DNA of 64,000 bases from the NCBI RefSeq assembly GCF_947495995.1, contig NZ_CANMAX010000003.1, positions 186,001 through 250,000 on the forward strand, in the 5' to 3' direction. The notes under the pieces were generated by a model. That model had not been told where the DNA came from. It did not search any database and saw nothing but the letters and a program-made list of their open reading frames with translations. This stretch comes from an uncultured Tenacibaculum sp. GTDB lineage: Bacteria; Bacteroidota; Bacteroidia; Flavobacteriales; Flavobacteriaceae. Positions 28,351-36,157 of the stretch are shown here, one piece after another. Position numbers and translations under genes: made by a program. Position 1 is the first letter of the stretch, and each line of letters starts with the position of its first letter.

Positions 28351-28559
28351 TTAGTTCATAGATCGGTATTTTACTGGTGAAAAACCGGTTTGTTTTTTGA
28401 ATAATTTGCTAAAATGTTGTGGGGTTCAAAAGCTAAATCGTAAGTAGTTTCATTTTTTACTATGATTTTACCTTTTTTAGAAGTTTGAATTTTCCAGTTT
28501 TTTTGTCCTAATATATTTGTAGAATAGATAATAAGTATTAGTGTTATAATTTTATTCAT
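28351..28559 (-). pseudogene. Chimeric remnant: signal-peptide protein start joined to an AraC-type regulator tail
   Basis: A 62-codon frame starts with a good signal peptide (MNKIITLILIIYSTNILGQ) and QKNWKIQTSKKGKIIVKNE, which looks like the beginning of a secreted START/SRPBCC-like protein. It is then cut short. In the neighbouring frame of the same strand, 28351-28425 encodes PQHFSKLFKKQTGFSPVKYR followed by SMN and a stop. This is the conserved last helix of AraC/XylS-family DNA-binding domains, without any upstream part. The two halves therefore seem to be debris of two genes fused by a deletion. Neither frame can make a full protein. Confidence 0.65.
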
Positions 28560-28653
28560 GATGTAATACTTTTAAATACACCACAAAATTACTTTTAAAG
28601 TCTTTTTAAAAAGTATACATTTTACTGAATGATATGTACAAATTTCTTATCGA

Positions 28654-29259
28654 CTAGTTTTTTATTTCAAAATCAGAACAGTCAAGTCTGATTTCTGTAG
28701 TATGTAGTTGTGTATTTAATAAATTACAAAAATGAGAAGTATCGTTTTTTTGATAGAATTTACAACCGTAACAAGTTCTTTGTACTGAAAGAATTCCGTT
28801 TTTATTTAGTTTATGAATCAAAGTACTTAAAGTTTCAAATAAACTTTCTTTTTCTTGTTGTTCGAAATTGTCTACTTGATTTTTTAAAGGATTTGAAAAT
28901 CCTTGAGTTTCGTTTACAATATCTTTTCCTTTTTCTGATAAAATGATCGTATAACTTCTATTATCTGAAGAAGAATAATCTTTTATAATCAACTCTTTTT
29001 TATGTAATACACGAATGGCATCACTTATAGTAGGTTTAGTAACATTAAATTCTTTAGCAAGATGACTTACATTACATAAATCTCGTTTATGAAAAGTAAT
29101 AAAAATTAGAATTTGAATTTGAATGGGACTTAAACCTATAAGTTTTGCTTTTTCCCAAAGTAGCTTTTTAAAAACTTCAGAAACACGTTCTAAACCAGCA
29201 ACTATTTTGCTAGAAATATCTTTTTCTTGTTGTTCTGGGTTAAAAGTACTTTCGTTCAT
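28654..29259 (-). CDS. MarR-family regulator with a C-terminal four-Cys site
   Basis: A 201-residue winged-helix protein: the MarR core (SPIQIQILIFITFH, NVSHLAKEFNVTKPTISDAIRVLHKKELI, wing SSSDNRSYTIILSEKG) is followed by a tail with C163-x2-C166-x11-C178-x15-C194. Such a tail could hold zinc or an iron-sulfur cluster, or react with oxidants; an additional Cys lies in RDLCNVS. It is the last gene of a set (thioredoxin-like, secreted protein, DUF2024) in which a shared palindrome occurs upstream of three genes including itself, so it is probably an autoregulating repressor of that set. Confidence 0.85.
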   Translation of the reverse strand: MNESTFNPEQQEKDISSKIVAGLERVSEVFKKLLWEKAKLIGLSPIQIQILIFITFHKRDLCNVSHLAKEFNVTKPTISDAIRVLHKKELIIKDYSSSDNRSYTIILSEKGKDIVNETQGFSNPLKNQVDNFEQQEKESLFETLSTLIHKLNKNGILSVQRTCYGCKFYQKNDTSHFCNLLNTQLHTTEIRLDCSDFEIKN

Positions 29260-29291
29260 AAAAAAAGCCTGTCTGAATTTAGTAGACAGGC
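29260..29291 (-). terminator. Terminator-like hairpin abutting the MarR start codon
   Basis: GCCTGTCT pairs with AGACAGGC (29267-29274 with 29284-29291) around a 9-base loop. On the minus strand seven T follow and end directly at the MarR ATG (29259). It may terminate the upstream operon or act as an attenuator of the MarR gene. Confidence 0.75.
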
Positions 29292-29293
29292 AA

Positions 29294-29310
29294 AGTTAGT
29301 AATCCTAATT
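29294..29310. promoter_or_regulatory. Putative MarR operator, site 1
   Basis: AGTTAGTAATCCTAATT, 15 of 17 positions equal to the palindrome AGTTAGGAATCCTAACT derived from the three neighbouring sites. It lies between the DUF2024 gene and the MarR gene. Confidence 0.6.
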
Positions 29311-29313
29311 AAA

Positions 29314-29577
29314 TTAATTACAGTTTTCCATTTCTATAATTGCAAATCCGTTTTTTTGAATCACAGTAACTACTTCTTCAGTAGCTTGTTCTATATGACA
29401 AAGGCGACATTCTTTAGCCGTTAATTGTAATGTTTTAAAAGTTTTACTTTGCAGATACGTTTTACCAAAGTCAAATACGGTATTTGAATCTGTAATATGA
29501 TCTGGCACTAAAATATCGAAATGCATTAATTTACCATCTTCTCTGTTTACATAGGTGTCCCAAACTGATACTTTCAT
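29314..29577 (-). CDS. DUF2024 family protein
   Basis: An 87-residue protein of the DUF2024 family (MKVSVWDTYVNREDGKLMHFDILVP at the start and ECRLCHIEQA in the second half with a CxxC pair). It is small, cytosolic and has no demonstrated function that I know of. It starts 1 base after the preceding secreted-protein gene, so the two are co-transcribed, within the gene group that carries the MarR-type palindromes. Confidence 0.9.
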   Translation of the reverse strand: MKVSVWDTYVNREDGKLMHFDILVPDHITDSNTVFDFGKTYLQSKTFKTLQLTAKECRLCHIEQATEEVVTVIQKNGFAIIEMENCN

Positions 29578-29578
29578 A

Positions 29579-30304
29579 TTATTGAATTTTTACTTTATAG
29601 GGTAATGATAAATTTCCACTAGCTACACTAAATACATGATATACACCAAGCATCGGTAAATTACTGTTACTGGTATTAACTTTCATAAAAGCAGTTACAC
29701 CATCGTAATTAAAATCAGATTTATTATTCATTCTATAATTGGGAACAATAACTTTTATGGTATGTTTTTTTGTAGTTACTGGAAAACCTGGTGAATCCAT
29801 ATACATTGGCATTCCTGGATTTGTAGTTGGCAATACTACTGTTTTATCTGCTTTTTTAAATTGCTTTACTGAAAGCCCACCTGAAACTCTATCATCTTTA
29901 TGTAATACAACCCAGTGTGGATGCCATATAATTCCATCATTGTCGTATTTCTGATCATTATTTTCATCCCATAACGGCGTGTCATCAAAATCAGGATGAG
30001 AAGTTAAAGCTAGTGCAACAATACCTGAGGTTTGATTAAAACCAACATCAGTTGGTTGTAAAGATGTAGGGAACACATAACCTAAAACTGGTGCTCCATC
30101 TAATTGCCCCGCTTTTTTAGGAACAGTTTTACCTGCGAAACCTTTTACTTCAATTTCCCAAATTGTTATTCCTAAGTCTGTTTTATTTGTAACCTGTACG
30201 TTTTTAATACTAAAGTTATCACCTTCATATTCCTTTTGCTGAGAAAAAGCAACTGTTATTGAAAGTAATAGTAGTATCGTTAATTGTTTAATATTAGTTT
30301 TCAT
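29579..30304 (-). CDS. Secreted protein of unknown function in the MarR gene set
   Basis: A 241-residue protein with a signal peptide (cleavage near AFSQQ, residue 22) and a mostly beta-strand mature part. Segments such as IWHPHWVVLHKDDRVSGGLS, NNDQKYDNDG and TALTSHPDF-like loops (here ALTSHPDFDDTPLWDE) carry His and Asp residues that could bind metal. I do not recognise the family. Two palindromic half-sites lie just upstream of the start. It is followed after 1 base by the DUF2024 gene. Confidence 0.75.
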   Translation of the reverse strand: MKTNIKQLTILLLLSITVAFSQQKEYEGDNFSIKNVQVTNKTDLGITIWEIEVKGFAGKTVPKKAGQLDGAPVLGYVFPTSLQPTDVGFNQTSGIVALALTSHPDFDDTPLWDENNDQKYDNDGIIWHPHWVVLHKDDRVSGGLSVKQFKKADKTVVLPTTNPGMPMYMDSPGFPVTTKKHTIKVIVPNYRMNNKSDFNYDGVTAFMKVNTSNSNLPMLGVYHVFSVASGNLSLPYKVKIQ

Positions 30305-30319
30305 ATTATTTGTTTTAAT

Positions 30320-30353
30320 AGTTAGGATTCTTTCATGGGTAGGAATCCTAACT
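30320..30353. promoter_or_regulatory. Putative MarR operator pair, sites 2 and 3
   Basis: AGTTAGGATTC (30320-30330) and TAGGAATCCTAACT (30340-30353) form an inverted arrangement of the same motif in the gap between the thioredoxin-like gene and the secreted-protein gene. The right-hand copy contains the near-palindromic core TAGGAATCCTA. Confidence 0.65.
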
Positions 30354-30372
30354 ATATTGATTTAAAAAAAGA

Positions 30373-30606
30373 TTATCCTTTTACATCTTCCATAGAAGCA
30401 CCGAAGTTGATATGTAAAGCGTTACCATTTGGTGTTACCAAAGCTGGTACTGATTTTACTCCTGCTGATTCAGCTTCAGTAATTCTGTTGCGATCTTCAC
30501 CAATGTGAACGATTTCTACATTGTCTGATCCAATTAAATTAACGATATCGTGTTCCGCACTTATACAAACTGGACAACCTGCGTGGTAAAAAATTGATTT
30601 ACTCAT
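30373..30606 (-). CDS. Small thioredoxin/glutaredoxin-like protein
   Basis: A 77-residue protein with an active-site-like FYHAGCPVC (Cys11, Cys14) at the N-terminus and a cis-proline segment SVPALVTPNGNALHINFG. It is shorter than thioredoxin and closest in size to glutaredoxins. It is expected to reduce or sense disulfides in the cytosol. A -7 box TATATTTG lies upstream with a 17-base palindrome directly beside it, suggesting repression by the MarR-family protein encoded three genes downstream. Confidence 0.85.
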   Translation of the reverse strand: MSKSIFYHAGCPVCISAEHDIVNLIGSDNVEIVHIGEDRNRITEAESAGVKSVPALVTPNGNALHINFGASMEDVKG

Positions 30607-30652
30607 AATAATATGTATTGATTTTAAATTTGTTTCTATTTTAATTACGATA

Positions 30653-30660
30653 CAAATATA
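30653..30660 (-). promoter_or_regulatory. -7 promoter box of the thioredoxin-like gene
   Basis: Reads TATATTTG on the minus strand, 47 bases upstream of the ATG. The operator-like palindrome touches its upstream edge, so a bound repressor would cover the promoter spacer. Confidence 0.6.
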
Positions 30661-30676
30661 GTAAGGAATCCTAACT
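30660..30676. promoter_or_regulatory. Putative MarR operator, site 4
   Basis: AGTAAGGAATCCTAACT, a 17-base palindrome with one mismatched pair around a central A, adjacent to the -7 box of the thioredoxin-like gene. Confidence 0.7.
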
Positions 30677-30782
30677 AAATAAAATTTTGATAGATTTTTT
30701 CTAATTTTAACTCTGAATATATCAAGAAACCCATGTATTATAAGGGAAATAGTATGTGTTTATTTTTCTCTTAGAATAAAGA

Positions 30783-30817
30783 AAAGTCTCTTAAATTATG
30801 TTATAAGAGACTTTTTA
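30783..30817 (-). terminator. Terminator downstream of the SelO gene
   Basis: AAAGTCTCTTA pairs with TAAGAGACTTT around a 9-10-base A/T loop with T tracts on both strands. It lies about 29 bases beyond the SelO stop codon and separates SelO from the MarR-linked genes. Confidence 0.75.
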
Positions 30818-30845
30818 GTATATTATTTGTATTGAAATTATTCAG

Positions 30846-32408
30846 TTAGGAACTACATGATAGCATAGAACAACCTATTTTATGTCGAGCCCAATCTGGT
30901 CGCTTAGCAAACCATTTTTCATGTTCAGGTTGATCATCGTAAGGTTTCTTTAGCATTTGATATAGTTCGTCAATTAATTCATAATTTCCTTTATCAGCAT
31001 CATCGATAGCTAATTGTGCCATGTAATTTCTTAGTACATATTTTGGATTTACTGAATTCATTTTAGTTTTTCTCTCATCATCTTCAATAGTTTCATTTTG
31101 TAATACTTCAATGTAACTATTCATCCAATCGTTCCACTGCGATAAAACTTCTCCTTGCAAAGCTTCTTCGTTATAAAATGCGTACGTTATTTTTTCGATA
31201 GCTTTAGCAGTTGAATCACTTTTTGAAATTGAAGCTAAATTTCTAAAGAAGATAGTATAATCCGTTTCTATAAGTTGTAAAGCTTTTTCCAAAGATGAAA
31301 TAAGTTCAACATAATCTCCATTGATAGAAAGACCAAGTTTTAGCATCATCATTTTAGAATATTGTTCAATATATAATCCTTCAAAAGTATCTAGAACCTC
31401 TTGAAGTGGTTCTACTTCATTAATCAAAGGATACAATGCATTTGCCAATTTGAATAAATTCCACATACAAATGTAGGGTTGATTACCAAATTTATAACGT
31501 CGATGTTGTGCATCAGTAGTATTTGGAGTCCACTCATAATCAAAATCTTCTAACCAGCCATACGGACCATAATCAATAGTCAATCCTAAAATAGACATGT
31601 TATCAGTATTCATTACACCATGAACAAACCCAACACGCTGCCAATGTACTACCATTTCAATAGTTCGATCTCTAACTGCTGTTAGAAAATCTAGATATTT
31701 TTGTTTTCCTTCTGAAGTAATTTCAGGATAGAAATGTTTAATAGTATAATCTGTAAGTAATTGCAGTGTTTCATGATTCTGACGAGCTGCTAAAATCTCA
31801 AAATTTCCAAAACGAATAAAACTAGGCGCAACTCTACAGACTACAGCTCCTTTTTCGTAAGCTGGATTTCCATTATACATTACATCACGTAACACTTGAT
31901 CTCCTGTTAAACTCAACGATAAAGATCGCGTAGTTGGAACGCCTAAATGATGCATAGCTTCGCTACACAAATGTTCACGAATAGAAGAACGAAGTACAGC
32001 CAATCCGTCTGCTGTTCTAGAATATGGAGTTTCACCGGCACCTTTTAATTGTAATGCCCAATGTTCATTATTATAATCAATTTCAAAAAGATTAATCGCT
32101 CTACCGTCACCTAATTGTCCAGCCCAATTCCCGAATTGATGTCCACCATAACACATGGCATACGGATGTGTGTTTTCTAAAACTTTATTTCCAGTAAAAA
32201 TAGACAAAAACTCATCTGATGTTGTAGCTTCTTTGGTCAAACCTAAATGTTCGAGTAAAGTTTCCGATACATGCAAAAGTTCTGGTTTTGCTGTTTTTTT
32301 AGGTGTAACATAAGAAAAGCAAGCATCAACAACTTGCCTTCTTGTGTTTTCTAAAGTTTTATCTGCTGGAAGCGAATCGCTAAATGTATTGTTAATGTTA
32401 AAAATCAT
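30846..32408 (-). CDS. selO: Protein adenylyltransferase SelO-like (YdiU family)
   Basis: A 520-residue pseudokinase of the YdiU/SelO family, which transfers AMP to protein Ser/Thr/Tyr and has been linked to redox control in E. coli. Landmarks are YGGHQFGNWAGQLGDGRAINL, LQLKGAGETPYSRTADGLAVLRSSIREHL, FVHGVMNTDNMSILGLTIDYGPYGWLEDFD and the carboxy-terminal SMLSCSS, where eukaryotic SelO carries selenocysteine and this one Cys. It sits among methionine-sulfoxide reductases and an OsmC fusion, consistent with an oxidative-stress role. Confidence 0.95.
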   Translation of the reverse strand: MIFNINNTFSDSLPADKTLENTRRQVVDACFSYVTPKKTAKPELLHVSETLLEHLGLTKEATTSDEFLSIFTGNKVLENTHPYAMCYGGHQFGNWAGQLGDGRAINLFEIDYNNEHWALQLKGAGETPYSRTADGLAVLRSSIREHLCSEAMHHLGVPTTRSLSLSLTGDQVLRDVMYNGNPAYEKGAVVCRVAPSFIRFGNFEILAARQNHETLQLLTDYTIKHFYPEITSEGKQKYLDFLTAVRDRTIEMVVHWQRVGFVHGVMNTDNMSILGLTIDYGPYGWLEDFDYEWTPNTTDAQHRRYKFGNQPYICMWNLFKLANALYPLINEVEPLQEVLDTFEGLYIEQYSKMMMLKLGLSINGDYVELISSLEKALQLIETDYTIFFRNLASISKSDSTAKAIEKITYAFYNEEALQGEVLSQWNDWMNSYIEVLQNETIEDDERKTKMNSVNPKYVLRNYMAQLAIDDADKGNYELIDELYQMLKKPYDDQPEHEKWFAKRPDWARHKIGCSMLSCSS

Positions 32409-32443
32409 AGATTTTTATTGAAATAATACATAAAGATACTTCT

Positions 32444-33664
32444 TTAATCTATTAAACTAGATTCAAAATACGCTTTGTTTTCTAAAGTTTTATGAACCGG
32501 ACATTTCGCAGCGATTTCTAATAAACGTGCTCTTTGTTTTTCATCTAAATCACCAACCAGTTTTATCTTTTTTGTAAAATGATCGTGTCTATTGATTCCT
32601 TCTGAAGTTATTCCTAATTCTTCACTAGATTTTTTTACACGAGTAACATATACAAATACCTCTTGTAAATCCCACTGCTTTCTATTGGCATACATTTTAA
32701 GTGTCATGGTAGTACAAGCAATTAAAGCAGCATTAAGATAATCGAAAGGAGAAGGACCAAAATCGTCTCCACCAACATTAGCAGGTTCATCAGCAATTAA
32801 ACTGTGGTTGCTAGTTTGAATTTTTGTTGTGAAATTATCTTCAATTAAATTCAAATGCCCAACAGCTTGTTCTTGAGCTGAGTCTAAGTTTACTTTTGCT
32901 TTTTTAGGGAAATAACGTTGCACCCAAGCTCCAATAACATTACCCGCATATTTACTATCTTCTGGATTGGTTAATAAATGATCTGCATTATCTAACGTTA
33001 CAAAACTTTTTGGATGATGTGCGTTATGATATATTTTCTCAGCATTTTTAATACCAACAACTGTGTCTATTGGAGAATGAAGAATCAAAATTGGTTTTCT
33101 TAATTCTTTTACAATGCTTGGTAAATCTGTTTTTGTGAAATTATCAACAAACTCTTTATTAATTTTAAAAGGTCTTCCTCCAATATTTACATTAACTTCT
33201 CCTTTTTCTTCTACTTCGTGAATTCCGTGAGAGAATAAATGTGTTACATGTTCTACATCTGCTGGTGCACCAATTGTTGCTATAGCTTTTACTGAAGTTA
33301 ATTCTGCTGCTGCTGTAAGCACAGCCGCACCACCAAGAGAATGTCCAACTAATAAAGAAGGAGCTTCAAAAATAGTATTCATATATTCACTTACCGCAAT
33401 AAGATCGGCAACATTTGCTGAAAAATGACTTTCATGAAACTCACCTTCACTTTTACCTAAACCTGTAAAATCGAAACGAACAACTCCAAAACCATAATTT
33501 GTAAGTGTTCTGCTGATATTTTTTACTGCACTTAAAGAACTAGTACACGTAAAACAATGTGCAAAAATGGCAAAAAAATCAGGTTTTTGATTTGCTGGTA
33601 ATTCTAAAAAAGCATTTAAAATTTGTCCTTTATTATTAGGTATTTTCAGTTTAGATCTTTTCAT
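32444..33664 (-). CDS. Alpha/beta hydrolase fused to an OsmC domain
   Basis: A 406-residue fusion. Residues about 1-255 are an alpha/beta hydrolase (nucleophile loop [10 protein letters not shown], acid and His regions [10 protein letters not shown] and DNADHLL). Residues about 270-406 are an OsmC/Ohr-type domain with the two redox Cys in [17 protein letters not shown] and [11 protein letters not shown]. OsmC domains reduce organic hydroperoxides. The fusion is known in many bacteria; the hydrolase substrate is unknown. It lies 35 bases upstream of selO. Confidence 0.92.
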   Translation of the reverse strand: MKRSKLKIPNNKGQILNAFLELPANQKPDFFAIFAHCFTCTSSLSAVKNISRTLTNYGFGVVRFDFTGLGKSEGEFHESHFSANVADLIAVSEYMNTIFEAPSLLVGHSLGGAAVLTAAAELTSVKAIATIGAPADVEHVTHLFSHGIHEVEEKGEVNVNIGGRPFKINKEFVDNFTKTDLPSIVKELRKPILILHSPIDTVVGIKNAEKIYHNAHHPKSFVTLDNADHLLTNPEDSKYAGNVIGAWVQRYFPKKAKVNLDSAQEQAVGHLNLIEDNFTTKIQTSNHSLIADEPANVGGDDFGPSPFDYLNAALIACTTMTLKMYANRKQWDLQEVFVYVTRVKKSSEELGITSEGINRHDHFTKKIKLVGDLDEKQRARLLEIAAKCPVHKTLENKAYFESSLID

Positions 33665-33735
33665 GAAGTAATATTTTATTTACAAGTTTTATGTCGAGTT
33701 GAATAATGATTACTTACTAAAAAGAAAACTAGCAT

Positions 33736-34266
33736 TTATTTCAACTTATCAGCATATAATTTTCTAAGCTTAGAAAGCTTTGGTGTAATCACAAAATTGC
33801 AATATCCTTGTTCCTTGTTGTTTTCGTAATAGTTTTGATGATAATCTTCTGCTGCATAGAAAATTGGTAATTCACTTACTTCAGTAACTATTGGATTATC
33901 AAAGTAAGGTTGTACTTGTTTTACCACTTCTTCGGTAATGCTTTTCTCTTCTTCATTCTGATAGTAAATAACAGAACGATATTGAGTACCAACATCTGCT
34001 CCTTGACGATTTAGCGTTGTAGGATCGTGAGTGGTCATAAAAATGATTAAAATTTCTTGAAAAGAAATTACATCAGGATTATAAGTAATCTGAATTACTT
34101 CAGCATGTCCTGTTAAACCAGAACAAATTTCTCTGTATGTAGGATGTCCAGGAGCGTTTCCGCCTGCGTAACCAGAAACTACTTTTTCAACACCTTTTAT
34201 TTGATTAAAAATGGCTTCAGTACACCAAAAACATCCACCACCAACTGTTGCTATTTTAGTTTTCAT
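33736..34266 (-). CDS. msrA: Peptide-methionine (S)-S-oxide reductase
   Basis: A 176-residue MsrA with the active-site loop GGGCFWCTEAIF (Cys12 catalytic, Cys15) and YAGGNAPGHPTYREICSGLTGHAEVIQ. It repairs the S-epimer of oxidised methionine. No signal peptide, so it is cytosolic. Its start overlaps the end of msrB by 11 bases, so the two reductases are translated from one message. Confidence 0.97.
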   Translation of the reverse strand: MKTKIATVGGGCFWCTEAIFNQIKGVEKVVSGYAGGNAPGHPTYREICSGLTGHAEVIQITYNPDVISFQEILIIFMTTHDPTTLNRQGADVGTQYRSVIYYQNEEEKSITEEVVKQVQPYFDNPIVTEVSELPIFYAAEDYHQNYYENNKEQGYCNFVITPKLSKLRKLYADKLK

Positions 34267-34705
34267 CGTCTAATTGAATTGATAAAGAATTTACACAATA
34301 ACGTAAACCACTAGGTTCTGGTCCGTCTGGAAAAACATGACCTAAGTGAGAATCGCAAGTATTACAAACAATCTCGACACGAATCATTCCATGTGAAGAA
34401 TCTTTATGGTATTTAATAGCATTCTCTTGTATTGGCTGAGTAAAACTTGGCCAACCAGAACTAGAATCAAATTTTATTGAAGAATCGAATAATGGTGTGC
34501 CACAGCAAGCACAACTATATTTTCCTTCAGTAAAGGAAGTACAATGTTCACCACTAAAAGGTCTTTCAGTTCCTTTTAATCGAGTAATCATAAATTGTTC
34601 AGGAGAAAGAATTTCTTTCCATTCTTCATCGGTCTTTTCAACTCTTTTATCTGGAGTTGGATTACCATTTACTGTGTAGTGTATAATATTTTTCCAAGTA
34701 AGCAT
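34256..34705 (-). CDS. msrB: Peptide-methionine (R)-S-oxide reductase
   Basis: A 149-residue MsrB: zinc-binding CxxC pairs (CACCG, CNTC), substrate loop SSGWPSFTQP, HLGHVF and the catalytic Cys in RYCVNSLSIQL. It repairs the R-epimer of methionine sulfoxide in the cytosol and complements the overlapping msrA. It is transcribed divergently from the HD-PycTM gene 86 bases away. Confidence 0.97.
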   Translation of the reverse strand: MLTWKNIIHYTVNGNPTPDKRVEKTDEEWKEILSPEQFMITRLKGTERPFSGEHCTSFTEGKYSCACCGTPLFDSSIKFDSSSGWPSFTQPIQENAIKYHKDSSHGMIRVEIVCNTCDSHLGHVFPDGPEPSGLRYCVNSLSIQLDDEN

Positions 34706-34755
34706 AATTGTATGTCGTAATAATTCAAGAAACCTTGCGTTATAAAAATTGCTAA

Positions 34756-34778
34756 AGTTTAGTTACTTTTACTAAACT
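34756..34778 (+). promoter_or_regulatory. Inverted repeat over the HD-PycTM promoter
   Basis: AGTTTAGT and ACTAAACT (8-bp arms) flank a 7-base spacer that contains TACTTTT, a near match to the TAnnTTTG box, about 20 bases upstream of the ATG. An operator for an unknown regulator is inferred. Confidence 0.4.
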
Positions 34779-34791
34779 AAATTACGGATTT

Positions 34792-36009
34792 ATGAGCACT
34801 CTTCTAGAAAAAGCAGAAAGTTTTGTGATGAATACTTTAAATGAAAAACTAGATAAAAAACTAGTTTATCATAGTTTGTCGCATACACTTCGAGTAGTAG
34901 AAAAATCTTCTGAATTAGCAGAAGAAGCAAAGCTATCTGAAACAGATAAAGAGTGTTTGGTTATTGCTGCTTGGTTTCATGATACAGGTTTTACTGTAGA
35001 TCCTAATAATCATGAAGCAGAAAGTGCAGTTATTGCATCTGAGTTTTTAATAAAAGAAGGAGTAGAAAAGGACAAAATAAAGGTAATTCAAGAAACTATT
35101 TTAGCAACCAAAATGGATATTGAGCCTGTTTCTGAGTTAGAAAAACTATTAAAAGATGCCGATTGTTCTCATTTAGGAAGTAAAAAATATAATGAGTTCT
35201 CTCAATTACTTCATAAAGAAATGGAGTTGTTATCTGATTCGAAAATTAAAGACACTGATTGGATAAAAAAGAACATTGATTTTTTAACCAACGGACATCG
35301 TTTTTATACTGATATTGCTGTTAAGAAATGGGAGAAACAAAAATCTAAGAATTTAGCTCAGCTTTTAAAAACAGAAAAGAAAGTTAAGCAAGAGCAAAAG
35401 AAATTATCACAAAAGAAAGAAGAACTTCAATTCAAAAAAGATAAAGTAGAATTACCAGAAAGAGGAATAGAAACAATGTTTCGTGTTGCTTTAAGAAATC
35501 ATATTACCTTAAGTGATATTGCCGATACTAAAGCCAATATTTTACTTTCGGTAAATGCGATTATTATTTCAATGGCATTGTCTACTTTAATTCCGAAGCT
35601 AGATAATCCTTCAAATGGATATTTAATTACACCAACTATCATTTTTGTTGCATTCACAGTAGTGTCAATTATTTTATCAATTTTAGCAACTAGACCAAAT
35701 GTTACACAAGGAAAATTCACAAAAGAAGATATTGCGAATAAAAAAGTGAATTTAATTTTCTTTGGTAATTTTCATAAAATGAGCTTGCAAGAATTTGAAT
35801 GGGGAATGAGTGAAATGATGAAAGACCGAGATTATTTATACGGATCATTAACAAAGGATTTATATTTTCTTGGTTTAGTTTTAAATAGAAAGTACAGTTT
35901 ACTTCGAACTACTTATACTGTATTTATGATTGGTATTATTGTTAGTGTAATAGCTTTTGCAGTTGCTTTTTATAACCAAAGTACTGGAGCTGCGCCAGTA
36001 GTAGCGTAG
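34792..36009 (+). CDS. HD-domain phosphohydrolase fused to a Pycsar effector-like transmembrane domain
   Basis: A 405-residue two-part protein. Residues 1-165 are an HD-type metal hydrolase: YHSLSHTLRVV (His27/His31), AAWFHDTG (His63-Asp64), NNHEAES and KDADCSHLG. A charged helical linker (about 170-220) leads to a C-terminal membrane module with helices near 250-270, 285-305 and 375-395 and the conserved RNHITLSDIADTKANILLSVNA. That module matches the PycTM effector domain (DUF5706) of Pycsar anti-phage systems. No cyclase lies nearby. It may be a nucleotide-controlled membrane protein. Confidence 0.85.
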   Translation: MSTLLEKAESFVMNTLNEKLDKKLVYHSLSHTLRVVEKSSELAEEAKLSETDKECLVIAAWFHDTGFTVDPNNHEAESAVIASEFLIKEGVEKDKIKVIQETILATKMDIEPVSELEKLLKDADCSHLGSKKYNEFSQLLHKEMELLSDSKIKDTDWIKKNIDFLTNGHRFYTDIAVKKWEKQKSKNLAQLLKTEKKVKQEQKKLSQKKEELQFKKDKVELPERGIETMFRVALRNHITLSDIADTKANILLSVNAIIISMALSTLIPKLDNPSNGYLITPTIIFVAFTVVSIILSILATRPNVTQGKFTKEDIANKKVNLIFFGNFHKMSLQEFEWGMSEMMKDRDYLYGSLTKDLYFLGLVLNRKYSLLRTTYTVFMIGIIVSVIAFAVAFYNQSTGAAPVVA

Positions 36010-36157
36010 TTAAAAATCATAACTTTTTATTTTAGTGTTAAAATTTCAAGTTTAAATGCTTCGTTTTCTTTTTGTTAAGAAAAACGGGTAAAAAAACTGT
36101 AGGGTGAATATCATATAGATTGTATTACATCAGTAATAACATTTTAAAATTAATTTT

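Noticed and set aside
30320..30353. Reading the inverted repeat before the secreted-protein gene as a terminator
   Set aside because: The arms are separated by 12 bases and no T tract follows on either strand; the same motif recurs upstream of neighbouring genes, which fits operators better.
34792..36009. Calling the locus a complete Pycsar anti-phage system
   Set aside because: No nucleotidyl cyclase or other defence gene is adjacent; only a PycTM-like domain fused to HD is present.
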